A stretch of DNA of 64,000 nt from Bacteroidia bacterium (lineage in GTDB: Bacteria > Bacteroidota > Bacteroidia > Bacteroidales > CAJPTX01), in NCBI GenBank assembly GCA_905373475.1, contig CAJPTC010000001.1, positions 186,001-250,000 on the forward strand. Reading direction: 5' to 3'. The translations under genes were made by a program, and so were the position numbers. How positions within the stretch are numbered: position 1 is the stretch's first letter; each line of letters opens with the position of its first letter. The notes under the pieces were generated by a model. That model was not told the DNA's origin, made no database searches, and worked only from the letters and a program-made list of their open reading frames with translations. Below, piece after piece: positions 55,282 through 63,586 of the stretch.

Positions 55282-56373
55282 TCATTTTAGGACGAAAAGA
55301 GAATCTGAAAGACTGGTGTACATACGTCCTTGATGCGTAAAGGAGATTTCGCTTAGTTGTTCTACGGCAAACGACGATAAATAGGAGTTGATTTTTGGTG
55401 TAAGCATATCAAATGCTCTCTTTAGTTTCCACGACTGCGTAAAATCATCAAGATCTATCAGTATAAGAAATAACCTATTTTCTGCTCCGAAACGCATTTC
55501 TCCTTGATTTACATATAGCCAGAGCATTAGTTCTTCGGGGGCTGCAATGGTTTTGTTTAATATTTTCTCCTTAATACCTCTTAATTCATCTAGTACATCT
55601 TTAACACCAGATTCTGCGAACTTTTCGCGTAAATAGTATTCTAATGTTGCGCTATCCATGCGCTGCGGTATTCTAAACTCTCTTTCTTTTGCCTTTTGTT
55701 TTAACCATGCTATCTCATTACTTCCAGTACATTCTCTAAATTTTAAATCCATATAAACTTTTGGGAAATATGTCACCTTCAGATCTATTGGGCAATCATC
55801 AACAAAGAAATCTACTGACCTAATTGCGCCAACAGCCGATACCACACGATCGTGTTTCTTAAAAATAGATTCTATAAGATAAGATGTCCAATGATTGTAC
55901 CAACTATTCTTTACATAATGCCAAGCATTTTCGGCTATGTCTTCCTTTTGTTCTAAAAGCTTTTGAAATGAAGGTAATCCCTTGACATATGATTTTATTA
56001 AATAACGATCAAGCGAATTGTTATAATCACCTCCCCAATGGTAATCTCTTACATTATAAAGATCTTCTTTGAGTTGCTCTGTATTTATATTAAGTTCGGC
56101 ATATAGCTCATTTTCAACATTACGTAAAAATACATCCAAGACTAGATTCGCTTTATTCACATCTGTACTTAAGGAGTAGAATAATTCAATAGTTTGTTTC
56201 TTTATTGTTTTAGATGCAGCAACAAGCCCCATTTGTTTCATAAACGTTACAAGCTGTTTCCTTCGTGCTATAGCACGAAGTTTTAACCACAGAATCCCTT
56301 CTACATTTCCATTGAAATACGATAGGTTCTGTTGTGCAAATGCTTTTTCGTAAGTTTCAAATGTATTTACCAT
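55282..56373 (-). CDS. Probable type II restriction endonuclease, unrecognised subfamily
   Basis: I do not recognise a named enzyme. The 363-residue protein has a candidate PD-(D/E)XK core: Glu168 in SYLIESIFKKH, Asp188 in RSVDFF, and D197-L-K199 in CPIDLKVTY, with the spacing common in this fold. It starts 12 bases after the stop of an adenine methyltransferase gene on the same strand, the usual arrangement of a restriction pair. The region is visibly richer in A+T than its neighbours, which suggests transfer. The cleavage site is unknown. Confidence 0.7.
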   Translation of the reverse strand: MVNTFETYEKAFAQQNLSYFNGNVEGILWLKLRAIARRKQLVTFMKQMGLVAASKTIKKQTIELFYSLSTDVNKANLVLDVFLRNVENELYAELNINTEQLKEDLYNVRDYHWGGDYNNSLDRYLIKSYVKGLPSFQKLLEQKEDIAENAWHYVKNSWYNHWTSYLIESIFKKHDRVVSAVGAIRSVDFFVDDCPIDLKVTYFPKVYMDLKFRECTGSNEIAWLKQKAKEREFRIPQRMDSATLEYYLREKFAESGVKDVLDELRGIKEKILNKTIAAPEELMLWLYVNQGEMRFGAENRLFLILIDLDDFTQSWKLKRAFDMLTPKINSYLSSFAVEQLSEISFTHQGRMYTSLSDSLFVLK

Positions 56374-56385
56374 GAAAAAAACGTT

Positions 56386-57435
56386 TTACATTTTGCATAC
56401 AAGTAATACTTCACGACTGCCAGCCACACTCCCTTTTCCGCCTCGCGAATTACTGTATTGCTTGTAAATAACTTCCACGTTCCTGTATTTTCGTATCAAG
56501 GTAGTCATTGTATTAATATCAGGAAAACTGCGGTCATTATAACTTATCAACCAGACAGGAATAGATTGAGCTAACGAGAGCAGTTTGTGAAAATTATCAA
56601 TCATTGTACTTTTTTTATCAAATCCACTAAAACGTTTTGGGTCATAACGTTTTATTGTATTTACAAAATGCTTATCCGTCCAGTACATCACATATGTCTC
56701 TAACAAATGATAAAACGACTGATAGTCTGCATGACTATCGCAATAAGGAGGATCAAAGTATACTAAATCAATATTGTTTAGTTTGGGTAGAAGTTCAAGA
56801 ATATTCTCATTATAACTTTTATTACTGCGTTTATTATCGAAAATAGCGGAATTGTATTGAGGTAACAAGTCTTCAAAGATATCGCGCAGCGGGCGAATAA
56901 GACTCCTATTGCGACGAATTCGTTCACCATTGGCGGCATAATCTAATGCTCGCGTATGTGCAAAATGTCCCATTGTTACTTTGCGAGTGAGACAACGGCA
57001 CATTAGAGCCAAAGCAAGCGACTGTTTATATTTATCTTGTAAACAATCAACATTACTCCTAAATGCGTCTAACAGAGCAGCATCCTCGCGGGTAAAAAAT
57101 AATCCCGAATAAAGTTGTTCCATTAGTGAAAAGTAATTGGGGTTACGATTAGGGGAAAAAAGCAAATCTACATCTTGCGCACTAAGTATTTCTGAAGCAT
57201 TCTCAATCAAAGCATTACCAATATGTGCATTAAAACTTAGTAGGTCATTCGTGTGCGTCTCTTTTCCATGCTGTTTCAATAAATAAGCAATCGACTGTGA
57301 CCCTCCAAAAGCATCTAAGGCAACCTTCGCATCACTCGGAATATATTTATCAATCCATTCGCGGTGAATATATTTTGCCCCTAAATACTGTGGTTCAGGG
57401 AATTTATACCCCATGTAATAGTCTTGAAATAACAT
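56386..57435 (-). CDS. DNA adenine methyltransferase, D12 class
   Basis: I chose ATG 57435 (MLFQDYYMGYKF), which follows the promoter box at 57466-57473; an ATG 11 codons upstream lies within or next to that box. The 349-residue enzyme has the D12-type order: a YLGAKYIHREWI start block (residues 17-28), SAM-binding motif DAFGGS (41-46), a helical recognition region, and catalytic DPPY (228-231). It should methylate adenine to N6-methyladenine and protect the host from the nuclease encoded just downstream. AT-rich like its partner. Confidence 0.88.
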   Translation of the reverse strand: MLFQDYYMGYKFPEPQYLGAKYIHREWIDKYIPSDAKVALDAFGGSQSIAYLLKQHGKETHTNDLLSFNAHIGNALIENASEILSAQDVDLLFSPNRNPNYFSLMEQLYSGLFFTREDAALLDAFRSNVDCLQDKYKQSLALALMCRCLTRKVTMGHFAHTRALDYAANGERIRRNRSLIRPLRDIFEDLLPQYNSAIFDNKRSNKSYNENILELLPKLNNIDLVYFDPPYCDSHADYQSFYHLLETYVMYWTDKHFVNTIKRYDPKRFSGFDKKSTMIDNFHKLLSLAQSIPVWLISYNDRSFPDINTMTTLIRKYRNVEVIYKQYSNSRGGKGSVAGSREVLLVCKM

Positions 57436-57465
57436 CTGTCTATCTTCTCTACAAAGACAAAAATA

Positions 57466-57473
57466 CAAAAGTA
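57466..57473 (-). promoter_or_regulatory. -7 promoter box (TACTTTTG) of the restriction-modification operon
   Basis: It matches TAnnTTTG on the minus strand, 30 bases before the methylase ATG. Confidence 0.5.
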
Positions 57474-57520
57474 CTCCCCTTATCCAAAGTTGTCATATAG
57501 TCAGAGTACTAGAAAAGCTG

Positions 57521-58028
57521 AATTCAAGTCACAAATGCAACCATCCATCACATTTATGTAATTACGATCCCAAATTTAGCAAAAGCATATTCCTTGGGAG
57601 TCAAATAGCCTAACGATTTCCTGGGTCTATTGTTTAGTTGCTGTTGTATTTGCTGTACATACTCCTCAGTAAGTCCTTCAAAGGAAACACCTTTGGGGAG
57701 GTATTGCCGAATGAGTCCGTTCATATTTTCGTTCGCACCGCGTTCCCAAAAATGATACGAATGCGCAAAGTAGATAGCGACCTTGAGTTGCTGGGGTTAT
57801 TTCTTTATGTAAAACAAATTCTTTCCCATTATCCACAATAATAGTTTGGAGCATAGACTGTAACGACTCCAAAACTTCGATTACCCGCTTGATGAGAGAG
57901 TTGCTCCTCTCGTAAAACTTAAATTGTATACCTTTGTTCTAGTGTTAAATGTCCCATCTTCTACTTTTTTGGACGGAAGCCGAAGGTATAAACATTTCTT
58001 CTACGGCGTTGCATTTATTACTTGAATT
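57521..58028 (-). mobile_element. IS30-family insertion sequence remnant with both terminal inverted repeats
   Basis: The ends 57521-57541 (AATTCAAGTCACAAATGCAAC) and 58008-58028 are inverted repeats matching at 19 of 21 positions. Between them lies a shrunken IS30-type transposase. The element is about 508 bp, whereas intact IS30-family elements are about 1.1 kb, so more than half is deleted. The right terminus overlaps the 3' end of the TIR gene. Confidence 0.85.
57554..57957 (-). pseudogene. IS30-family transposase, internally deleted and frameshifted
   Basis: Read on the minus strand it opens with MGHLTLEQRYTI, the usual IS30 N-terminus, then a stop. The sequence next resumes deep in the DDE domain (ERSNSLIKR ... 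IIVDNGKEFVLHKEIT), is frameshifted near 57790, and goes on with YFAHSYHFWERGANENMNGL and LNNRPRKSLGYLTPKEYAFA to a normal end. At least one internal deletion and one frameshift make it inactive. Confidence 0.85.
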
Positions 58029-58524
58029 TGGATAATAAAAAGCGAGTACAATCCAAGATTGCAAGCTTAGTGATTTGGAAGAAATAATCACTAAAATCCT
58101 TTTGCCCATTATCAATATTAAGAATTCGCAAAATATCATCTACCGATTGCTGTAATGACCTTTTGTTTACATCAATACCTTTCTTAGTTGCTAAAAAAGG
58201 AGGAAGGCTTTCAGAGAAAGAACCTTCAAGAAGGACAGGGATGAATTTTTCATTCTCTGTGTATTTAATATGCTCTCTCATTCTACTGACTTCATACTTC
58301 AGACCACTACCCGATTTATCGGCTTTTACTTTGTAAGTAGGAGTCGCAAATATCAAGCATACATCGCATTCTTGAATACTTTTTCTCATAAATTCCCTTT
58401 GATCTTTTCCACAAGGAAGTTCAGGATAAAAGATGAGCTCAATTCCATTTACCTGCTTTAATCCCTCAACAATAGGGGTCACTTTCTTCTCGTCTTCCGA
58501 TGCATAGGATATAAAAATCTTCAT
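58018..58524 (-). CDS. TIR-domain protein with 3' end replaced by IS30 terminus
   Basis: The 168-residue protein starts with a bacterial TIR domain (KIFISYASEDEKKV at 2-15). The residue in the position of the NADase catalytic glutamate is Glu78 (GLKYEV), after a FATPTYKVKAD loop. TIR domains in bacterial defence cleave NAD+ or make cyclic ADP-ribose signals. The last codons (K-F-K) and the stop lie inside the IS30 inverted repeat at 58008-58028, so the native C-terminus was cut off by the insertion. The frame after the TIR domain is short, and an effector, sensor or membrane part is probably missing. It may still fold and act, or be dead. Confidence 0.8.
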   Translation of the reverse strand: MKIFISYASEDEKKVTPIVEGLKQVNGIELIFYPELPCGKDQREFMRKSIQECDVCLIFATPTYKVKADKSGSGLKYEVSRMREHIKYTENEKFIPVLLEGSFSESLPPFLATKKGIDVNKRSLQQSVDDILRILNIDNGQKDFSDYFFQITKLAILDCTRFLLSKFK

Positions 58525-58530
58525 ATTTTA

Positions 58531-59088
58531 ATGGAATTTGGTTGTCTATTAATATATTCAATTTCTGTAGTTTTTTTAATAACGTATTGGGGGAAATACT
58601 CTTCCAAAAAGCTTCCCCTGCATAGGACAGATATTACGAAGAAATTGCAGGAGCTTTGTCTAGCTGGAGTGCTTATTGCAGAAGGGCATGGGAGAGGCTG
58701 TGTCTATCGTCTAAAGACATTAAGGTTGCAAGTTCAGGAGGCAAAGGTTGCAACCTCGGAGGGGGAAAGGTTGCAAGTTCAGGAGGCAAAGGTTGCAACC
58801 TCGGAAGGGGAAAGGTTGCAACCTCAGGAGGTAAGGGTTGCAACCTCGGAGCAAGCTATTCCCCATAAGCTAAGTGCTCAACAGCGAGAGCAGCTGATCT
58901 TAGCTTATTGTTCTGATGTTTGGAGGACAGTCCAAGATATAACGAGCTACTTAAGGCGCAAGAAAGATTACCTGCGGAATAAAGTTCTCCCCCAACTCAC
59001 AGAGTCTGGCAAGCTGGAGATGCGTTTCCCAGACACGCCTAATCACCCCAATCAGCAATATCGAACTAAGCAATCGAGGAAGGAGTGA
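58531..59088 (+). pseudogene. 3' remnant of an AlbA_2-type ATP-binding/winged-helix regulator with 15-residue repeats
   Basis: The open frame has 185 codons, but homology seems to begin only near 58600 (KLPLHRTDITKKLQELC), a winged helix. A repeat tract and a second helical domain (RRKKDYLRNKVLPQL) follow, then the end NHPNQQYRTK. I recall this order, including repeated KVATS phrases, from the C-terminal half of Bacteroidetes proteins whose N-terminus is an AlbA_2 (Schlafen-like) domain. That N-terminal part is absent here, so this is probably a truncated gene; the first 20 codons look like noise. It begins 6 bases from the divergent TIR start. Confidence 0.65.
58722..58856 (+). repeat. Three tandem 45-bp units inside the AlbA_2-type remnant
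   Basis: Units start at 58722, 58767 and 58812 and encode RLQVQEAKVATSEGE or close variants. Each contains GGTTGCAA phrases, partly as the palindrome AGGTTGCAACCT. The period is a multiple of 3, so the reading frame is kept. Confidence 0.9.
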
Positions 59089-59109
59089 TAAGAATACTTC
59101 GCTTTTTTC

Positions 59110-59817
59110 TTACCTCTTTTCGGCAACTGTAAGTAGTACAGCGCCACCGCTGAGGGGAACGGTTGCTATGGTATGTAAACCAGCCGCTTTAATTGCAACA
59201 GGAAGGGGCGATTCTCGTGCATAACGTTCCATAGATGAAGGAAGGTAGCGATACGCCTTAAATGAGCCAGAAATTAGCCCTCCAAAAAGAGGCAGCAATA
59301 TTCGGAGATAGAAGCGATAGAGGAGGGCAAAAATACCGCGCTTTGGCATAGAGAACTCGAGAACAACAAGTCGTCCGTGTTCTGTAAGAACCCGTGCCAC
59401 TTCGCGCATAGCCTGCGGGATATCTGCAAAATTGCGTACACCAAAGCCAATCATTACCGCCTGGAACTCCGCCTCGGGAAAGGGAAGTGCCTCTGCCGAA
59501 CACTCTACAAACTGCGTGAAGGAGTCGTAATGACGCCGTGTTAGCTTTCGTTTACCACGTGCTAACATCTCTGGGGAGAGGTCGGCACAACAAAGCCTAG
59601 TGGGTTTATAACGTTTGAGCAAGGTTAGACTCATGTCGCCTGTCCCTGCTGCGAGGTCGAGAACGGACTGCGGACGAATAGCAACCACCTGCCGAATGGC
59701 AGCACGACGCCAACGGTAATCGAGTCCGAGGCTTAGGATATGATTCAGTGCGTCGTACTGACGGGCGATGCCATCGAACATACTGCTGATGGCTTCATGC
59801 TGTGTGGAGGTATTCAA
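59110..59817 (-). CDS. menG: Demethylmenaquinone C-methyltransferase MenG/UbiE
   Basis: The 235-residue SAM-dependent enzyme methylates demethylmenaquinone, the last step of menaquinone synthesis. Visible are the family start FDGIARQYDALNHILSLG (14-31), motif I VLDLAAGTGDMS (near 50-61), FGVRNFAD (near 110) and FYLRILLPLFGGLISG (near 167). Bacteroidales use menaquinone, so menG is the better name. The purL gene lies upstream on the same strand, 192 bases away. Confidence 0.94.
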   Translation of the reverse strand: MNTSTQHEAISSMFDGIARQYDALNHILSLGLDYRWRRAAIRQVVAIRPQSVLDLAAGTGDMSLTLLKRYKPTRLCCADLSPEMLARGKRKLTRRHYDSFTQFVECSAEALPFPEAEFQAVMIGFGVRNFADIPQAMREVARVLTEHGRLVVLEFSMPKRGIFALLYRFYLRILLPLFGGLISGSFKAYRYLPSSMERYARESPLPVAIKAAGLHTIATVPLSGGAVLLTVAEKR

Positions 59818-60009
59818 ACGCTGTTATATTATCTAAGGGTAAAAAAGCGAATTGTATTATTCCGTATCCTTCTAGAATAACAGCAATGAGTTAGCTCAAA
59901 TCTGGGCATTGGGCAGAATAGAGCTTCATTACATTATGAGCGCCATCCCCTTACGCAAATGAAAAGTAAATAGGGTATGTAATTCCGAAACGAATTGGAT
60001 ATACCTTTT

Positions 60010-62241
60010 TTATTTCATTTTGGTCAATCTCGTCTCAAGCGCCGTATCATAGGTGTGCTTATAGTCGGGTATGAAACCGTAGGAAATGTCGTCCACACGG
60101 ATCTCGGAGCGGGTTACATGCCCGAGTAAGCACATCGGCACTTCGCTTTCTATCATAAAATCAACAAATCTCTCTTCGCACTCCTGTGAAACAGAGACCA
60201 CCACCCTGCTTTGCGATTCTCCGAAAAGAAAGGCGTCAAGACGCACTTCGGCATCTGAAGTGATGTCAAAACCTAATTCGTTAGGCATAGCACATTCTAC
60301 AAGCGTTGTAAAAAGTCCGCCCGTTGAGACATCGTGTGCTGACTCTATAAGCCGCTCCTTTATCAAACGCTCTATCAAACGTTGTAGCCTTACTTCCTCT
60401 TCAATATCAAAACGAGGAGCACCCGATTCATTTATCCCACATATAGAAACCAGATATTCGGAACTTGAGATATCGTTATAAGAATTACCGAGTAGGTAAA
60501 TCATGTGTCCCTTCTTGGCAAAAGCCAAAGAGGTACGACGGCTGATGTCGTCTAATATACCCAGCATGCCAATAACGGGCGTGGGCGAAACGGCTTCGTC
60601 GCGCTCGCCGATGGTAGATTGGTTGTAGAAGCTAACGTTGCCACCCGTTACAGGGGTTTCTAGTCGCTTGCAAGCAGTTGCAATGCCTTCTATGGAGCGT
60701 ACGAACTGCCAGTATACCTCGGGGTTATACGGGTTGCCAAAGTTCAAACAGTTAGTAATAGCTAGGGGTGTTCCACCAGAACAAACCACGTTGCGAGCTG
60801 CTTCGGCAACGGCAATCATTGCGCCAATGTACGGATCTGCCTTTACATAGCGTGGATTGCAATCTACTGAAACGGCAAGACATTTTTGGCTATTGCGTAT
60901 TGCCACGATACCCGCGTCACTCGGGATATTTATACTCAGGTTGTAGTCGCCCACCATACGGTCGTACTGTTCATAAACCCAACGCTTCGAGGCAATGTTG
61001 GGCAGACCGATAATGCGCTTCGCTACGTCTATTACATCCTCTGGTTCGGCAACCTGACTGATATCGAACTTTTGGTATTCTTTGTAGTAGGCAGGTTCTT
61101 TGTATTCGCGTTCGTATTGTGGTGCGCCGCCTCCAAGTACCAAAGACTCAGCGGGTACACTTGCCACAAGTTTCCCTTCGTAGGTAAACTCCAGATTAGG
61201 TGTATCTACCACCTCGCCGATTTGTACACAGGGTACGTCCCATTTATCGAAAATGGCTTTAACCTCTGCTTCGCGCCCTTTCTTTACAACCACAAGCATG
61301 CGTTCTTGCGACTCGGAGAGAAGAATTTCATGGGCGAGCATCCCCTCTTGGCGCTTAGGTACAAGGTCTAGGTTGATTTTCATACCACATTCGCCTTTTG
61401 CCGACATCTCCGAAGTCGAGCAAATGATACCTGCCGCTCCCATATCTTGCATACCAATGAGAGTATCGGTCTGTGCAAGTTCCAATGTGGCTTCTAGCAG
61501 GAGTTTCTCCGCAAAGGGATCGCCCACCTGTATAGATGGGATATCTTTAGCCGAATCCTCGGTAATATTTGCACTAGCAAATGTACTTCCGTGTATACCG
61601 TCTTTGCCCGTAGCCGAGCCAACAATGAAGACAGGATTTCCTGCCCCTTTAGCAATAGCTGAGATAACCCGATCGTGGCGCACAAGTCCTACCGACATGG
61701 CATTTACCAACGGATTCGTTTCGTACGATGGATCGAATACCACTTCGCCACCTGCTACCGCTACGCCAAAGGAATTGCCATAGTCGCCGATGCCACGTAC
61801 CACTCCTTCTAAAAGCCAACGAGTACGCGCATTATCGAGGTTGCCAAAGTGGAGCGAATTGAGTTGCGCTACGGGGCGTGCCCCCATGGTAAAAATGTCG
61901 CGATTTATACCACCTACTCCCGTAGCCGCCCCCTGATAGGGTTCTACGGCACACGGATGGTTGTGCGACTCGATCTTGAAAACGCACGCCAGCCCGTCGC
62001 CTACATCAACAAGCCCTGCGTTCTCCTCGCCCGCTTCTGCCAAGAGATGTTTACCAGTGCGTGGCAACTTCTTAATCCATTTGATGGAGTTTTTGTAGGA
62101 AGCGTGCTCGCTCCACATCACCGAATAGATACTAAGTTCGGTGTAGTTGGGTTCGCGCCCTAAAATTGTGACGATTTGTTTGTATTCGTCTGGTAAAATC
62201 CCCAGTTCCTTGAGCGTTTGCTCTAGTTTCGCGTCTGCCAT
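60010..62241 (-). CDS. purL: Phosphoribosylformylglycinamidine synthase subunit PurL, small type
   Basis: The 743-residue ATP-dependent enzyme converts FGAR to FGAM in purine synthesis. The length and blocks such as [14 protein letters not shown] (about 39-52), [21 protein letters not shown] (outlined, about 91-111) and [16 protein letters not shown] match the small PurL of Bacillus, which has no glutaminase domain and needs PurQ and PurS. Neither is in the window. Many Bacteroidales carry the large single-chain form, as I recall, so the small type is a little unexpected. Confidence 0.93.
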   Translation of the reverse strand: MADAKLEQTLKELGILPDEYKQIVTILGREPNYTELSIYSVMWSEHASYKNSIKWIKKLPRTGKHLLAEAGEENAGLVDVGDGLACVFKIESHNHPCAVEPYQGAATGVGGINRDIFTMGARPVAQLNSLHFGNLDNARTRWLLEGVVRGIGDYGNSFGVAVAGGEVVFDPSYETNPLVNAMSVGLVRHDRVISAIAKGAGNPVFIVGSATGKDGIHGSTFASANITEDSAKDIPSIQVGDPFAEKLLLEATLELAQTDTLIGMQDMGAAGIICSTSEMSAKGECGMKINLDLVPKRQEGMLAHEILLSESQERMLVVVKKGREAEVKAIFDKWDVPCVQIGEVVDTPNLEFTYEGKLVASVPAESLVLGGGAPQYEREYKEPAYYKEYQKFDISQVAEPEDVIDVAKRIIGLPNIASKRWVYEQYDRMVGDYNLSINIPSDAGIVAIRNSQKCLAVSVDCNPRYVKADPYIGAMIAVAEAARNVVCSGGTPLAITNCLNFGNPYNPEVYWQFVRSIEGIATACKRLETPVTGGNVSFYNQSTIGERDEAVSPTPVIGMLGILDDISRRTSLAFAKKGHMIYLLGNSYNDISSSEYLVSICGINESGAPRFDIEEEVRLQRLIERLIKERLIESAHDVSTGGLFTTLVECAMPNELGFDITSDAEVRLDAFLFGESQSRVVVSVSQECEERFVDFMIESEVPMCLLGHVTRSEIRVDDISYGFIPDYKHTYDTALETRLTKMK

Positions 62242-62264
62242 CTCTTCGCACCTCTTGTGTTGTG

Positions 62265-62272
62265 CAAAGATA
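62265..62272 (-). promoter_or_regulatory. -7 promoter box (TATCTTTG) of purL
   Basis: A canonical TAnnTTTG box on the minus strand, 23 bases before the purL ATG, with a TTTG 16 bases further upstream that could be the -33 element. Confidence 0.65.
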
Positions 62273-62457
62273 GTTACGATTTCAATTACAAATTGCGATA
62301 GACTAGTGAACTTTTACGAGAAAAAGAGGGGAATTAGTTTCACGTTGAACGGATTGTTGTACGCCCCAAAACAAAGGAATTTACCGCCGCACTGTCCTAA
62401 AATGGTAGTACCCGAATAGTGAGAAGTGTTTGGCGTTTGTAGCTTCAAACTTGGTTT

Positions 62458-63285
62458 TTACCCGATACGCAATCGCACAACACGCTGATTGAAACGACGA
62501 TAGAAATAGCGGAACTTATATAAAAAACGGAAGATGGTAGGATAACGCCCGTGGTCATAATCGCTCATATAGTACTCCTTTTCGAGGTGTATTTTCTCAT
62601 TCCACGACTCCATCTCTTTAGAGTCAAGTAACGACCAGCGGAACTCTACTCTGTCGTCTACCTTCGAAAGGGTATCGTGTTTCTTGGCGTGCCCCACTAA
62701 AGAATAGGCAAGCATATCAAAGACGACGGTTGCGTTTCCTAGACGCGTGCAGATCTCGTTAAAGAGTGCTTTGACTTGTTCGGGGGCGAAATACATTAGT
62801 ACACCCTCAATAATGATGATAATGGGTTTATTCTCCGCCTTTAGCGTATCGAGCCATTCGTACTCGAACAATGACGTTGCAAGGTATGTGTTGCGTTCGC
62901 CCTCTTCAATGAGTTTGCGCCGTAAGTCAATGGCTTGTGGGAGGTCCAGATCGTACCAATGGGAGATTGTAGGACGCCCTAAACGTTGGAAACGAGCATC
63001 GAGTCCTGCACCAAGCTGAATGGCAACCGCATTGGGATGCGCGGCAATAAAAGCTTTGACCTCTTGGTCAATAAGAGAGGCACGGATGCAACATCCTGCC
63101 TGTGAGAATTTCGCTTTTTCAAATTTAGAAAAGTCGTAAGCAATCTTTTGGATAATTTCCGCAGCCTTCTCATCGCGCAGCAAGGCGTCGGAGCGTTGAG
63201 TTTCTGTAGCTTTTGCCCATAGTGTAATGAGCATGGTTTCAGGCACGTCTGTCAACTGATTTTCTATTTTCTCTTCCATCGTCAT
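62458..63285 (-). CDS. Leucine carboxyl methyltransferase (LCM)-family SAM methyltransferase
   Basis: I chose ATG 63285 (MTMEEKIENQ), because the promoter box at 63334-63341 overlaps the longer frame and AAGGGAA precedes this ATG. The product of about 275 residues has the LCM order: RSDALLRDEKAAEII, then RASLIDQEVKAFI, motif I IQLGAGLDARFQRLG and IIIIEGVLMYFAPEQVKALF. In this family small molecules or O-carboxyl groups are methylated, often for polyketide or peptide products; no such cluster lies beside it, so the substrate is open. Confidence 0.85.
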   Translation of the reverse strand: MTMEEKIENQLTDVPETMLITLWAKATETQRSDALLRDEKAAEIIQKIAYDFSKFEKAKFSQAGCCIRASLIDQEVKAFIAAHPNAVAIQLGAGLDARFQRLGRPTISHWYDLDLPQAIDLRRKLIEEGERNTYLATSLFEYEWLDTLKAENKPIIIIIEGVLMYFAPEQVKALFNEICTRLGNATVVFDMLAYSLVGHAKKHDTLSKVDDRVEFRWSLLDSKEMESWNEKIHLEKEYYMSDYDHGRYPTIFRFLYKFRYFYRRFNQRVVRLRIG

Positions 63286-63586
63286 TTCCCTTAACTTGTG
63301 TTGGGCAATATTGCCACGTTCTCTACAACGCAACAAAGGTAGTTGAGTTTTTGCGGCGTGAAAAACGGATTAAGACGACACTTTGCATTGTGCACATTAT
63401 TTCGTATTTTGTTTTATAAAAGTGTTGATTATCAGTATCTTTTCGAGATAACACTATGCGGTTCTCATAGAATTTGCAGTGGCGACTTCTTGTGAAAGTA
63501 GTGGCTATTTTTGGTCCTAAAGGCGAGATGGGTAGTAAAAATCAAACCTCAAGAATGGGACAGGAGAGCAATCATCTAATTATCTA
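63286..63586. other. Intergenic region between the LCM-family gene and the RhuM remnant
   Basis: Apart from the promoter box at 63334-63341 I see no gene, repeat or clear terminator in this stretch. Confidence 0.5.
63334..63341 (-). promoter_or_regulatory. -7 promoter box (TACCTTTG) of the LCM-family gene
   Basis: It matches TAnnTTTG on the minus strand, 48 bases before the chosen ATG. Confidence 0.55.

Noticed and set aside
58722..58856. Tandem repeats that could suggest a CRISPR array
   Set aside because: The 45-bp units are contiguous with no unique spacers and keep a reading frame of 15 residues per unit.
58656..58868. Glycine-rich open frame (GGKGCNLG repeats)
   Set aside because: It is the alternative frame of the 45-bp repeat in the AlbA_2-type remnant.
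59970..60009. Imperfect hairpin with a T-run after purL
   Set aside because: The T-run is on the plus strand, where no gene ends, and the stem has internal mismatches; I could not assign it to a transcript.
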